From: Pusillimonas sp. T2 | GTDB taxonomy: Bacteria; Pseudomonadota; Gammaproteobacteria; Burkholderiales; Burkholderiaceae_B | DNA length: 64,000 nt | Direction: 5' to 3' | NCBI RefSeq assembly: GCF_002236805.1 | Contig: NZ_NIQA01000002.1 | Location: 176,783-240,782, forward strand | In this document: positions 17,811 through 26,431 of the stretch, in pieces | How the letters are laid out: the number at the start of each line of letters is the position of its first letter | Numbering within the stretch: the stretch's first letter is position 1 | Made by a program: the position numbers and the translations under genes | The notes under the pieces: model-generated | Database searches by the model: none | Seen by the model: only the letters and a program-made list of their open reading frames with translations | What the model was told of the DNA's origin: nothing

Positions 17811-18308
17811 CATATCAATAAACCTTACACAAACAAAACCGATGGGTATAGAATCGGAAAAAAAGCCAGACCAATAATTACTGGCAAGCACGAGACAAAC
17901 ACTTCGGGCTACACCGAAGCAACCCGCAAAAAGCGGGTTACCACCAAAAGGGGGTGCCTATATGGCAGGCAGGAAGCATTCCGTATTGCGGCTGTTCCAT
18001 CCGTCCATTGCATCGTTCGGGCCCATCGGCGGCCTGGTTCTCCCATTCGTTCTACGCGTCGGCTTCGGCGTAAAAAACCCTACAGCAATCATAACTATTC
18101 AACCCCGCCTAGCTGCGGGGTTGTTTTGTATGCGTCAGCGTGTGGCCAAAGCCACAGGCTGCTTGCAGCACCGCCGATACGACAAGGTAAAGCCTGTTTA
18201 CCAGCCTTTACCTTGCCGGCTTGGCGTCGCCCCAAGGCGAACCTGGCAGGAGGGGCCGGGCGTGTAGGTTTGCCCGGCTTAAGACAATAACGACAAGGAG
18301 TACTTTGC
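17811..18308 (+). promoter_or_regulatory. Structured leader of the symporter operon, with several stem-loops
   Basis: No convincing protein gene lies in these ~500 bp; one frame at 17962-18267 runs straight through a terminator. Exact stems on the plus strand are: CTTCGG/CCGAAG (17902-17919), AACCCGC/GCGGGTT (17921-17939), the terminator at 18100-18128, TGTGGC/GCCACA (18141-18156), CAAGGTAAAG/CTTTACCTTG (18183-18215) and GCCGGGC/GCCCGGC (18255-18278). A transcript from upstream would therefore be a long folded leader or a separate small RNA ending at 18128. I cannot match it to a known RNA family. Confidence 0.5.
18100..18128 (+). terminator. Intrinsic terminator within the leader
   Basis: CAACCCCGC (18100-18108) and GCGGGGTTG (18115-18123) form a 9-bp stem with a 6-nt loop, followed by TTTTGT. 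It lies about 180 bp before the first gene of the operon and points toward it. It would end a small RNA or attenuate the operon. Confidence 0.75.
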
Positions 18309-18566
18309 ATGGTAGACAAATCGTCGTCGGACGCCTACTGGAAGGCAAACGTCCGCATCATCCTGATATCGCTGGTCATCTGGTTTATATGTTCGTTCGG
18401 CATGGGCATTATTTTGCGCCCTGCACTTATGGGCATTTCAGTTGGCGGTGCCGATCTAGGCTTCTGGATGGCCCAAAACGGTTCCATTTATGTGTTCATT
18501 GTTCTTATTTTTGTGTACGCAAAAATGATGAACAAGCTCGACCGTGAACACGGCGTAGAAGAATAA
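18309..18566 (+). CDS. Putative solute:sodium symporter small subunit (DUF4212)
   Basis: This 85-residue protein has two membrane segments (about residues 17-40 and 53-74) and a short charged tail. Its N-terminal SSSDAYWKANVRIILISLVI matches the DUF4212/TIGR03647 family, which is encoded directly before VC_2705-type Na+/solute symporters. It is assumed to be a small partner of that symporter in the inner membrane. AAGGAG precedes the ATG, and the symporter gene starts 11 bp after the stop, so they are co-translated. Confidence 0.92.
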   Translation: MVDKSSSDAYWKANVRIILISLVIWFICSFGMGIILRPALMGISVGGADLGFWMAQNGSIYVFIVLIFVYAKMMNKLDREHGVEE

Positions 18567-18577
18567 GGAGCACATTC

Positions 18578-20404
18578 ATGGATCAATTCGTACTTAATCT
18601 AATTTTTGTAGGTTTTACGTTTGCCATATACATTGGCATTGCGTTCTGGGCCCGGGCCGGCACCACCTCCGAATTCTATGCCGCTGGGCAGGGGGTCCAT
18701 CCCGTGCTTAACGGCATGGCTACTGGTGCCGACTGGATGTCTGCCGCATCGTTCATTTCCATGGCCGGCATTATTGCGCTGGCACCGACAGGCGGCTATA
18801 CACAGTCAGCCTTCTTAATGGGCTGGACAGGCGGCTATGTACTTCTGGCGCTGTTGCTGGCGCCATACCTTCGCAAATTCGGCAAATTCACCGTGCCCGA
18901 ATTCATCGGCGACCGCTTCTATTCGGGGGGGGCACGCCTGCTGGCCGTTATCTGCCTTATCATCATTTCAATCACCTACGTGATTGGCCAGATGCGCGGT
19001 GTAGGCGTTACCTTTAGCCGCTTCCTCGAAGTGTCTACCGACATGGGCCTGTACATTGGCGCAGCCATTGTGTTTGTGTACGCGGTGTTTGGCGGCATGA
19101 AGGGCATTACCTACACCCAGGTGGCGCAATACGTGGTGCTTATCATTGCTTACACCGTGCCCGCCCTGTTCATCTCGCTCAACCTTACCGGCGACATTCT
19201 GCCGCAACTGGGGTTAGTTGGTAGCTATGCCCCGTCGGGTGGCGAAATCAGCCTGCTGACCAAGCTCAACCAGGTCGTTACCGAACTGGGCTTTACTGCC
19301 TACACGGCCGACACTCCCAATCGGTTGAACATGTTCTTGTTCACCATGTCGCTCATGATCGGTACCGCCGGCTTGCCACACGTCATCATCCGCTTCTTCA
19401 CGGTGCCGAAAGTGGCCGACGCCCGTTCTTCAGCAGGTTGGGCGCTGGTGTTTATTGCCTTGCTGTACACCGTAGCGCCTGCCGTTGGCTCCATGGCCCG
19501 CCTTAACCTGACCACCACCATGTGGCCGGCAGCTATCACCAGCACAGCCACCAGCGGCCCTGCCATTTCGCGTGCCGATATCGACAGCAAACCCGAACTC
19601 TCCTGGATCCGTAACTGGGAGAAAACCGGCCTGCTGGCCATCGAAGACAAAAACGGTGACGGCCTGATCCAGTACTACAACGACAAAGCACCTGCCGATT
19701 CGCCCATCATGAAAATGGCCGAAGAAAAAGGCTGGAAGGGTAACGAGCTGACCAAAGTCGACAACGACATCATGGTGTTGGCCAACCCCGAAATCGCAGC
19801 CCTGCCAGGCTGGGTAATCGCACTGGTTGCAGCAGGTGCGCTGGCAGCAGCGTTGTCTACTGCGGCAGGTTTGTTGCTGGCCATTTCGTCGGCTATTTCG
19901 CACGACCTTATCAAAGGGTCTATCAAACCCGATATCTCCGAGAAGGGCGAGCTGACAGCCGCACGCATTTCCATGACATTTGCCATTGTCGTGGCGACAT
20001 GGCTGGGGCTTAACCCTCCGGGTTTTGCGGCACAGGTTGTGGCGCTGGCCTTCGGCCTGGCGGCGGCAACCATCTTCCCGGCGCTCATGATGGGCATCTT
20101 CTGGAAGCGTATCAATAAAGAAGGTGCTATTGCAGGCATGCTGATTGGCCTGATCTTTACTGCGGTTTATATCTTCGTCTACAAAGGCTGGTTCTTTATT
20201 CCGGGCACCAACAACCTGCCCGACACTGCAGCCAACTACGTCTTCGGGATCTCGCCGCTGTCTATCGGTGCCGTCGGCGCACTACTGAACTTCATCGTGG
20301 CATACCTGGTGTCTTCGGTTACCGCAGCACCGCCGCAACACGTTCAAGATCTGGTCGAGTCCATCCGCATCCCTAAAGGCGCTGGCACAGCCACCCACCA
20401 CTAA
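18578..20404 (+). CDS. Sodium:solute symporter, VC_2705 subfamily
   Basis: This 608-residue member of the SSS family has about 13 membrane segments and carries the family motifs FYAAGQGV and GADWMSAASFISMAG near the N-terminus. The closest characterised relatives (ActP and similar) carry acetate and other short monocarboxylates with Na+, so such a substrate is likely but not shown. A hydrophilic insert at about residues 325-400 contains DKNGDGLIQYYN (357-368), which resembles an EF-hand calcium loop. It is the main transporter of a five-gene operon that continues into sensor and nuclease genes. Confidence 0.93.
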   Translation: MDQFVLNLIFVGFTFAIYIGIAFWARAGTTSEFYAAGQGVHPVLNGMATGADWMSAASFISMAGIIALAPTGGYTQSAFLMGWTGGYVLLALLLAPYLRKFGKFTVPEFIGDRFYSGGARLLAVICLIIISITYVIGQMRGVGVTFSRFLEVSTDMGLYIGAAIVFVYAVFGGMKGITYTQVAQYVVLIIAYTVPALFISLNLTGDILPQLGLVGSYAPSGGEISLLTKLNQVVTELGFTAYTADTPNRLNMFLFTMSLMIGTAGLPHVIIRFFTVPKVADARSSAGWALVFIALLYTVAPAVGSMARLNLTTTMWPAAITSTATSGPAISRADIDSKPELSWIRNWEKTGLLAIEDKNGDGLIQYYNDKAPADSPIMKMAEEKGWKGNELTKVDNDIMVLANPEIAALPGWVIALVAAGALAAALSTAAGLLLAISSAISHDLIKGSIKPDISEKGELTAARISMTFAIVVATWLGLNPPGFAAQVVALAFGLAAATIFPALMMGIFWKRINKEGAIAGMLIGLIFTAVYIFVYKGWFFIPGTNNLPDTAANYVFGISPLSIGAVGALLNFIVAYLVSSVTAAPPQHVQDLVESIRIPKGAGTATHH

Positions 20405-20413
20405 CCCATCGAC

Positions 20414-20477
20414 CCGGGCGGCGCAAGCCCGCCCGGCACCTCATTGATCAACACTCAGGGTGCCGCAGGGCACCCTG
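20414..20477 (+). promoter_or_regulatory. Tandem hairpins between the symporter and DUF294 genes
   Basis: CCGGGCGG/CCGCCCGG (20414-20436, 8 bp, 7-nt loop) and CAGGGTGCC/GGCACCCTG (20456-20477, 9 bp, 4-nt loop) lie in the 92-bp gap. Neither is followed by a T-run, so they more likely protect the symporter mRNA or damp expression of the downstream genes than end transcription outright. Confidence 0.6.
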
Positions 20478-20496
20478 ACCGTTTAAAGGCCTGGTC

Positions 20497-22332
20497 ATGA
20501 CAACATCACCGATTGATATTGGCGACTTTCTTGAAACCCTGGCCCCTTACAACAGCTTGCCGGGCGAACAGCTCGCCCAACTGGCCCGAACGGTCAGCCT
20601 GCGGCATTACCGCAGCGGCGACTACATCTACCATATCGACGAACCCCTGGACGGCGTATACGTTGTTGTCTCAGGTGACGTCGACATCACCGACCGCAAC
20701 GGCGCAACGGTATCGCAACTATCGCGGCGGCAAAGCTTTGGCGAACGCGGCCTTATGCGCAGTGGCAACGGCTTGGCCTCGACCACGGCACAGGCCCGGT
20801 CCGACACCGAAACGCTGCTCATCCCCGCCCCCGAATTCCGTCGGCTGATTCGCCACTCACCTGCGTTCGACCACTATTTTTATTACGGCAGCCGCACTAA
20901 AAACCGGCCTACCGACATCAATTCGTTAAAGGTCGAAGACCTGATTACCCGCAAGGCCATTGCCTGCTCTCCCGACACACCCGTGGTGCGCGCCGCGCAA
21001 ATCATGCGCGACGAGAGCATTTCGTGCCTAGGCGTACTGCAGGCCGACACCCAGCAACTGGTAGGTATTATTACAGTGCGCGACCTGACAAACCGGGTAC
21101 TTGCCGAGGGCCTTGACCCGCGCACCCCAGTTGGCCTGGTCATGACGCCCAACCCGCCTACACTGCCCCCCAACGCTTTGGGTGCTGACGTGCTGCGTAC
21201 CATGATGGAAAACAATATTGGTCACTTGCCAATTGTTCATTACGGGCATTTTTACGGCATCATCACCCAAACCGACATCACACGGTTTCAGGCCGTTAGC
21301 AGCGCCCTGCTTATCCACGATATCAGTCAGGCCCAGAACATCGAGCAACTCGTCAAGCTGGCGCAGACACTGCCGCGCCTGCTGGTGCAACTGGTAGCGG
21401 GGCAACAACGGCACGAGGTCGTTACCCGCCACGTCACCGACATTACCGACGCCATCACGCAGCGGCTGCTGACCATGGCCGAATTGCGATTAGGGCAACC
21501 GCCCGTACCGTACTTGTGGCTGGCCTGCGGAAGTCAGGGGCGACAAGAGCAGACCGGTGTGTCGGACCAAGACAACTGCCTGTTTCTGGACGACAGCGTA
21601 CGCCCCGACGATATGCCTTACTTTGCCCAGCTGGCACGCTTTGTGTGCGACGGCCTGAACGCATGCGGCTACGTGTATTGCCCAGGCGACATGATGGCCA
21701 TCAATCCGCGCTGGTGCCAACCAGTCAGCGTATGGCGCGAATACTTCCGGACCTGGATGACGCGCCATGCCCCCGAGTCGCACATGCTGGCTTCCGTCAT
21801 GTTCGACCTGCGCCCTATTGGCGGTCATCTGCCGCTTTACCACGACCTGCAGGCCGAGACATTACTGGCAGCGTCGAAAAACACAATTTTTATGGCACAC
21901 ATGGTGGCCAACAGCCTGAAACACACCCCGCCCTTAGGCCTGATCCGCGGGTTTTCTACCGTACGTACCGCCCGCAACCGCCACCAAATAGACCTGAAAC
22001 ACAATGGTGTAATACCCGTAACCGACCTGGGCCGGGTTTACGCCCTGATGGGGCAACTGACCGACATCAACACGCGCGCACGTCTGCAGGCAGCAGGCCA
22101 CGCCGGCATTATTTCGAGCAGCGGCGCCGACGAACTCATTGCGGCTTACGATCTGATCGCCACTTTACGCCTCGACAACCAGGTCAAGCTTATTCGGGCA
22201 GGCGAAAAGCCCGACAATTTCCTGACGCCTGCCGACTTGCCCGACTTCGAGCGCAACCACCTGCGCGACGCCTTTGTCGTCGTGCGGACCATGCAATCGG
22301 CCGTCGGCCACGGCCGGCGCGTTCCGGTTTAA
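20497..22332 (+). CDS. cNMP-binding / CBS-pair / DUF294 putative nucleotidyltransferase
   Basis: Domain order in 611 residues: a cyclic-nucleotide-binding-like beta-roll (about 10-130, with SFGERGLM), two CBS domains (about 155-275) that usually bind adenine nucleotides, a GlnD-like nucleotidyltransferase domain with G345-S346, R349, E351, D357 and D359 (GSQGRQEQTGVSDQD), and the DUF294 C-terminal helical domain. It is cytoplasmic. Relatives commonly accompany SSS or acetate-type symporters. The intact GS...D-x-D set suggests that it can transfer a nucleotide, target unknown. It may link energy or nucleotide state to the symporter. Confidence 0.9.
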   Translation: MTTSPIDIGDFLETLAPYNSLPGEQLAQLARTVSLRHYRSGDYIYHIDEPLDGVYVVVSGDVDITDRNGATVSQLSRRQSFGERGLMRSGNGLASTTAQARSDTETLLIPAPEFRRLIRHSPAFDHYFYYGSRTKNRPTDINSLKVEDLITRKAIACSPDTPVVRAAQIMRDESISCLGVLQADTQQLVGIITVRDLTNRVLAEGLDPRTPVGLVMTPNPPTLPPNALGADVLRTMMENNIGHLPIVHYGHFYGIITQTDITRFQAVSSALLIHDISQAQNIEQLVKLAQTLPRLLVQLVAGQQRHEVVTRHVTDITDAITQRLLTMAELRLGQPPVPYLWLACGSQGRQEQTGVSDQDNCLFLDDSVRPDDMPYFAQLARFVCDGLNACGYVYCPGDMMAINPRWCQPVSVWREYFRTWMTRHAPESHMLASVMFDLRPIGGHLPLYHDLQAETLLAASKNTIFMAHMVANSLKHTPPLGLIRGFSTVRTARNRHQIDLKHNGVIPVTDLGRVYALMGQLTDINTRARLQAAGHAGIISSSGADELIAAYDLIATLRLDNQVKLIRAGEKPDNFLTPADLPDFERNHLRDAFVVVRTMQSAVGHGRRVPV

Positions 22333-22367
22333 GCTACTTCAATTACAACAACAAGGGACAACAATTC

Positions 22368-22895
22368 ATGTGGGCTGATTTCATCGCAATGCTGGCCATT
22401 GCAGCCTTGGTGGCATGCATCGTATTCATTATCGGGCGCTTCATGCGCCGTTCAGGGCGTCAGATGGAACGCTGGATCATGCCTGCAGCTATCGGGGCCT
22501 CGGTCATTGCTTACGCTGTCTGGAACGAATACACCTGGTTTTCCAGACTTGAGTCCGCACTGCCCAACCATATTGTCGTTGTGGGCACTGGCGAACGCAG
22601 CGCCCCATGGGCCCCCTGGACATACCTGGCGCCGGTCACCACACGGTTCGTTGCCGTCGACACTCAAGCCATTGCAAGGTCTGAAACCCGTCCCGAACTG
22701 GCCCGCACCGAGATCTACCTGATCGAACGCTGGCAGCCTACGCGCACAGTCACGGTAGCCTTCGATTGCAAGCAACAACTGCGCGCCGACCTTGGCGGCG
22801 CCGCCAGCTTAAGCCCTGACGGCACCCTGACCGGCGCACAATGGCAGCCGGCAAACGACGACGCGGCCTTACTTAGTGCCGTGTGCCGTCCATAA
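22368..22895 (+). CDS. Small membrane protein with periplasmic domain (unknown function)
   Basis: The ATG at 22368 follows AAGGGA at suitable spacing, 35 bp after the DUF294 gene. The 175-residue product has two membrane segments (MWADFIAMLAIAALVACIVF and about 38-58), then an export-side domain of ~110 residues that includes YLAPVTTRFVAVDTQAI and two cysteines. I do not recognise the family beyond its repeated place beside these symporter operons. It ends 10 bp before the exonuclease start, so the two are likely co-translated. Confidence 0.8.
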   Translation: MWADFIAMLAIAALVACIVFIIGRFMRRSGRQMERWIMPAAIGASVIAYAVWNEYTWFSRLESALPNHIVVVGTGERSAPWAPWTYLAPVTTRFVAVDTQAIARSETRPELARTEIYLIERWQPTRTVTVAFDCKQQLRADLGGAASLSPDGTLTGAQWQPANDDAALLSAVCRP

Positions 22896-22905
22896 CCCAC
22901 ACATC

Positions 22906-24834
22906 ATGGCCGCACACAGCCGCACCCGCCTGAGAATCTTTCGGGTTTTTGCCGCCTTGTGCACGGGCTGCCTGCTCGCGTTGGCGGGCGGGCTTTATTT
23001 TGGGTATCACAAAGCCAACGATCCAGACATCGTCCACGCACTAATCATTGGTGGCGCCATTGCCGGGTTTGCCATTTTTGGGCTAACCGCATGGGCCTGG
23101 TTGGTCATCGACGAACATATCGCCCGACCTGTCCAGCGCCTGGCCGGCAATCTGCGCACGCTAACTCATGGCAAGGCTACAGCTATCCCCGCCCACGAAC
23201 GCACAACCTATTTGTCCGACCTCGTCCCCGCAGCGCGCGAAATGGCCCAACAATTGCTTGATACCCGCGTCGCGCTTGATCAGGCTGTTGCCCGCGAAAC
23301 TGAAACGCTTGCGCTAGAGAAAGACAGACTTGAGCGACTGTTGTCTGATGTGCCTGTGGGGTTAATGTTGTGCTCGGCAGAACACCAACTGGTGTTCTAC
23401 AACGGTCAAGTCGTCAGTCTGCTGGGCGGGGTCAATGCCGATGTCGCCCCCGGCCTGAACCGGCGGGTGTTCGACTATCTGCATCCCGCACCCATCGAGC
23501 ATGCATATGCACGGTTACTCGAAGCCGACGACCCCGACGCCGCATCAGACATCCTGTGCTCGACGCAAAGCGAAGGCCGGGTACTGGCCGCACGCATGCG
23601 CCTGCTGGGGAATCACCCCGGAGCTAACAACGACAACCCCGCAGACATCGGCTATGTTCTGACCTTACGAGACATCACAGGCGACCTGGCCACGCACAGT
23701 ATCCGCCCTGATATCGATCGCCCCGGCGACTGGCCTTTGGCGATGATACGGGCCAGCGACCTGGCCTCGACGCTGCAAGCCACATTACGCAGCAAAGGCG
23801 TGACGCTAACAACCGAAACCACCGACCTGATCCTGCGATGCGACGGGTTTCAATTGGTGGCGCTCATTACCGCCCTGATCAACCGGTTGCCGTTGCCGCA
23901 CGGCGCGCTGCACCTGAAGATCCGCAGCGACGGCGCTGGCGCAATGGCCGAATTGTCATGGGAAGGCCTAAGTCTATCTGACGACGCGCTGGCACAACTC
24001 CTGAGCGCACCGCTCGATGTCGGCTTGACCGACATGACCGTACAAGGCGTGCTGTCCATTCATGGCGCCACGCTGGTCACCGACAACAGTAGTCGGCTGC
24101 ACCCCAAACTGTGCCTGCATATCCGCGAGGCCAGGCTGGCTCAACGGCGCCCCCCTGCCATACCGCGTGCTGTGGTCTACGATTTCAAGTTGCTGTCCAA
24201 AGCGGGCAACGCCGAGGTGTCGTGCACCCCATTAGACGAACTTACTTATGTCGTGTTCGACACCGAAACCACCGGTCTGTACCCAGACCAAGGGGACGAG
24301 ATTGTGCAAATTGCCGCTGTTCGCATCATCAACGGCAAACGCGTCAAAACCGAGGTTTTCGATACGCTGGTCAACCCGGGCCGCAGCATCCCGGCAGCCA
24401 GCACACAGGTGCATGGCATTACCAACGACATGGTCGCCGACGCGCCCGACACTGCAACAGCAGTACAACGTTTTCATAAATTTGCCGAAGGCGCCGTGCT
24501 GGTCGCGCACAACGCGCCCTTCGATATGGCGTTTATACGCCGGCACGAAAACGCTGCGGGTTGCCGTTTCGACCACCCCATTCTCGACACGGTATTGCTC
24601 TCGGCAGTCGTGTACGGCGAGGCCGAAAGCCATAGCCTTGATGCATTGGCGCACCGACTGGGCATCACCATACCCGAAGAAGCGCGCCATACTGCAATTG
24701 GCGATGCCATTGCCACCGCAGATGCTTTACTTAAGGTGATACCAGCGTTGAAGGCACGCGGGCTGGAGACATTTGGCGCGGTGCTGTCTGAGGTAAGACA
24801 ACACCGCCGCCTGCTTAAAGACCTAAACGGCTGA
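22906..24834 (+). CDS. Membrane-anchored sensor-like protein with C-terminal DEDDh 3'-5' exonuclease
   Basis: The start at 22906 (MAAHSRTRLRIF) is preferred; an in-frame ATG at 22876 would overlap the previous gene. In 642 residues the order is: two membrane segments (about 12-70), a HAMP-like linker and coiled coil (about 72-145), a PAS domain (about 145-260), a region resembling a degenerate histidine-kinase ATPase domain (about 290-410), and a DnaQ/PolC-epsilon exonuclease. All five catalytic residues are present: D452, E454 (FDTETTG), D540 (AHNAPFD), H595 and D600 (HTAIGD). It should degrade single-stranded DNA, RNA or a small nucleotide at the membrane in response to a signal. The target is unknown. 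Confidence 0.88.
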   Translation: MAAHSRTRLRIFRVFAALCTGCLLALAGGLYFGYHKANDPDIVHALIIGGAIAGFAIFGLTAWAWLVIDEHIARPVQRLAGNLRTLTHGKATAIPAHERTTYLSDLVPAAREMAQQLLDTRVALDQAVARETETLALEKDRLERLLSDVPVGLMLCSAEHQLVFYNGQVVSLLGGVNADVAPGLNRRVFDYLHPAPIEHAYARLLEADDPDAASDILCSTQSEGRVLAARMRLLGNHPGANNDNPADIGYVLTLRDITGDLATHSIRPDIDRPGDWPLAMIRASDLASTLQATLRSKGVTLTTETTDLILRCDGFQLVALITALINRLPLPHGALHLKIRSDGAGAMAELSWEGLSLSDDALAQLLSAPLDVGLTDMTVQGVLSIHGATLVTDNSSRLHPKLCLHIREARLAQRRPPAIPRAVVYDFKLLSKAGNAEVSCTPLDELTYVVFDTETTGLYPDQGDEIVQIAAVRIINGKRVKTEVFDTLVNPGRSIPAASTQVHGITNDMVADAPDTATAVQRFHKFAEGAVLVAHNAPFDMAFIRRHENAAGCRFDHPILDTVLLSAVVYGEAESHSLDALAHRLGITIPEEARHTAIGDAIATADALLKVIPALKARGLETFGAVLSEVRQHRRLLKDLNG

Positions 24835-24835
24835 A

Positions 24836-26422
24836 TTAGCGTTTAGTCAGCATATCGGCCACAATTTGCCCCGAACCGCCGCCCAGACCTGGGCCAGGGT
24901 GCGTTGAAGCGCCGATTTGGTAGACATTTTTATAAGGCGTACGATGCGCCTTCGCGCCCGAATTGCTGGCAAACGGACGGAACCAGAAAAACTGGTCTGG
25001 CGAACACACCCCTGAATAAGGATCGCCGCCCACCAGGTTGCAATTCATGGCCTCGAGGTCGCCAGGCGAATAGGCCTTGCGGCCAATAATCAGGTCGGAC
25101 AAGCCGGGCAAAACGGTTTCGATGCGCTTTTGCACACGGTCGGCCACGGCTTCGCGCACGGCCTCGTTCCAGCGGCCATCGGCAGGAACGTCGATCTCGC
25201 CGGCCGCATCGCCCCGCAACTGCGAAGGCATTTCTTGCAACTGCAGCCAAAGTATCCATTTACCCTCGGGCGCGCGGGTCGGATCGACCGCAACCGGTTG
25301 GCCAATAGCCACTGTGGGACGACGCGGAATCAGCCCATTGTTGGCTTCGCAAACAGCCAAAGCCACGTTTTCCATGCTTTCGGTCAGGTGAACCAAAGGC
25401 ACTTTAAGCATTTCGGGGTCAGCCCAAGGCGCAGGGCCATTAAGCGCAAAGTGAATTTGCATGCAACCGCGGCCAAAGCGATAACCTTGTGCCTGCTTGC
25501 GAACGGGTTCGGGCGCGCGGGGCAGCAAACGACCATACAACTGTGGCGGGGTTACGTTGCACACCACGGCTTCGGAAGCCTGGTAGGCCTGGCCATTGGC
25601 CACGACACCCGTAGCGCGCGAGCCGTTGAGTGTGATCGATTCGACATCGACACCGGTCAGCACTTTACCGCCGCGCTGCTCGATAAAGGTTTGCAGGCCT
25701 TCGACCAGACGCTGGCCACCGCCTTTAACAACCGGCATGCCACCGGCCACAACAGCCGCAAACGTTAACTTGCCGATCAGGGCGGAGCACGCTTCGTCAG
25801 GCCCAAGGCCCGTGTGCAACACCCACGGGCTGATCATGGCGCGGGTCAGGTCAGACTTGAGCTCGCGTTCGGACCAGCGCCGGAAAGATTCGATAGAGTC
25901 GGCGCCAAACTGCAGCAAGCCATTGAGGCCGCGCTTGCGCCACTCGGAGAACAACAAACGCAACACTTTGCCGCTATAAGGCGAATTGCCCAACAGGCCA
26001 AAAGTGAGCGCCGCATCTTGACCGAACAATTGCCCGGCCATGGCACCGAACGCATCGCCATCGCCCGGGGCGATGGCGTTAATGCGCTTGACGCTGTCTT
26101 CGATGTCTTGCTTCAGTGCCAGTAACTGACCGTCGGGGGTGACGATACCCGTGGTGTAGTCATTGGCGACGAACTCGACACCAACACTGGCCAAATCGTC
26201 TTTGAGTTCGGCGTAAGCGCCGCCACCCATGAACAACGGATACCACGACGACAAGACTTCGTGGGTGAAACCGGGAAACAGCGTTTCGGTACGGATGCAA
26301 CCACCGGCCCGGTCGTTACGCTCGAGTACCAGAACAGACTTGCCTCGCTTGGCCAACAACGCGGCACAAGCCAGCGAGTTCATGCCACTACCGATAATAA
26401 TAACCTGGGCCTGGTGGGTCAT
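24836..26422 (-). CDS. Phytoene desaturase-like FAD-dependent oxidoreductase
   Basis: The N-terminus of this 528-residue protein is the FAD-binding VIIIGSGMNSLACAALLAKR, followed by VLVLERNDRAGGCIRTE. The C-terminus, GASTHPGPGLGGGSGQIVAD, is typical of the phytoene-dehydrogenase/CrtI-like superfamily. No carotenoid synthesis genes (crtB, crtE) are nearby, so carotenoid desaturation is unlikely. The context (cyclase 9 bp upstream, TetR, monooxygenase) suggests a catabolic or redox step on a hydrophobic or aromatic compound. It meets the exonuclease gene tail to tail, one base apart. Confidence 0.85.
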   Translation of the reverse strand: MTHQAQVIIIGSGMNSLACAALLAKRGKSVLVLERNDRAGGCIRTETLFPGFTHEVLSSWYPLFMGGGAYAELKDDLASVGVEFVANDYTTGIVTPDGQLLALKQDIEDSVKRINAIAPGDGDAFGAMAGQLFGQDAALTFGLLGNSPYSGKVLRLLFSEWRKRGLNGLLQFGADSIESFRRWSERELKSDLTRAMISPWVLHTGLGPDEACSALIGKLTFAAVVAGGMPVVKGGGQRLVEGLQTFIEQRGGKVLTGVDVESITLNGSRATGVVANGQAYQASEAVVCNVTPPQLYGRLLPRAPEPVRKQAQGYRFGRGCMQIHFALNGPAPWADPEMLKVPLVHLTESMENVALAVCEANNGLIPRRPTVAIGQPVAVDPTRAPEGKWILWLQLQEMPSQLRGDAAGEIDVPADGRWNEAVREAVADRVQKRIETVLPGLSDLIIGRKAYSPGDLEAMNCNLVGGDPYSGVCSPDQFFWFRPFASNSGAKAHRTPYKNVYQIGASTHPGPGLGGGSGQIVADMLTKR

Positions 26423-26431
26423 TATGCCTCC

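Noticed and set aside
17784-18290. Frames of 168 and 101 codons in the gltS/symporter interval
   Set aside because: They run through an intrinsic terminator and several hairpins and show no recognisable domain. The ribosome-binding site before 17962 is fair, so a short peptide cannot be fully excluded.
21516-22367. Long plus-strand frame overlapping the DUF294 gene in another phase
   Set aside because: Its Arg/Pro/Ala-rich product has no domain, and the DUF294 frame has clear motifs. Only its last part, from ATG 22368, is a real gene.
24836-26422. Carotenoid biosynthesis (crtI)
   Set aside because: The flavoprotein resembles phytoene desaturase, but crtB, crtE and other pigment genes are absent, and its neighbours are hydrolase and regulator genes.
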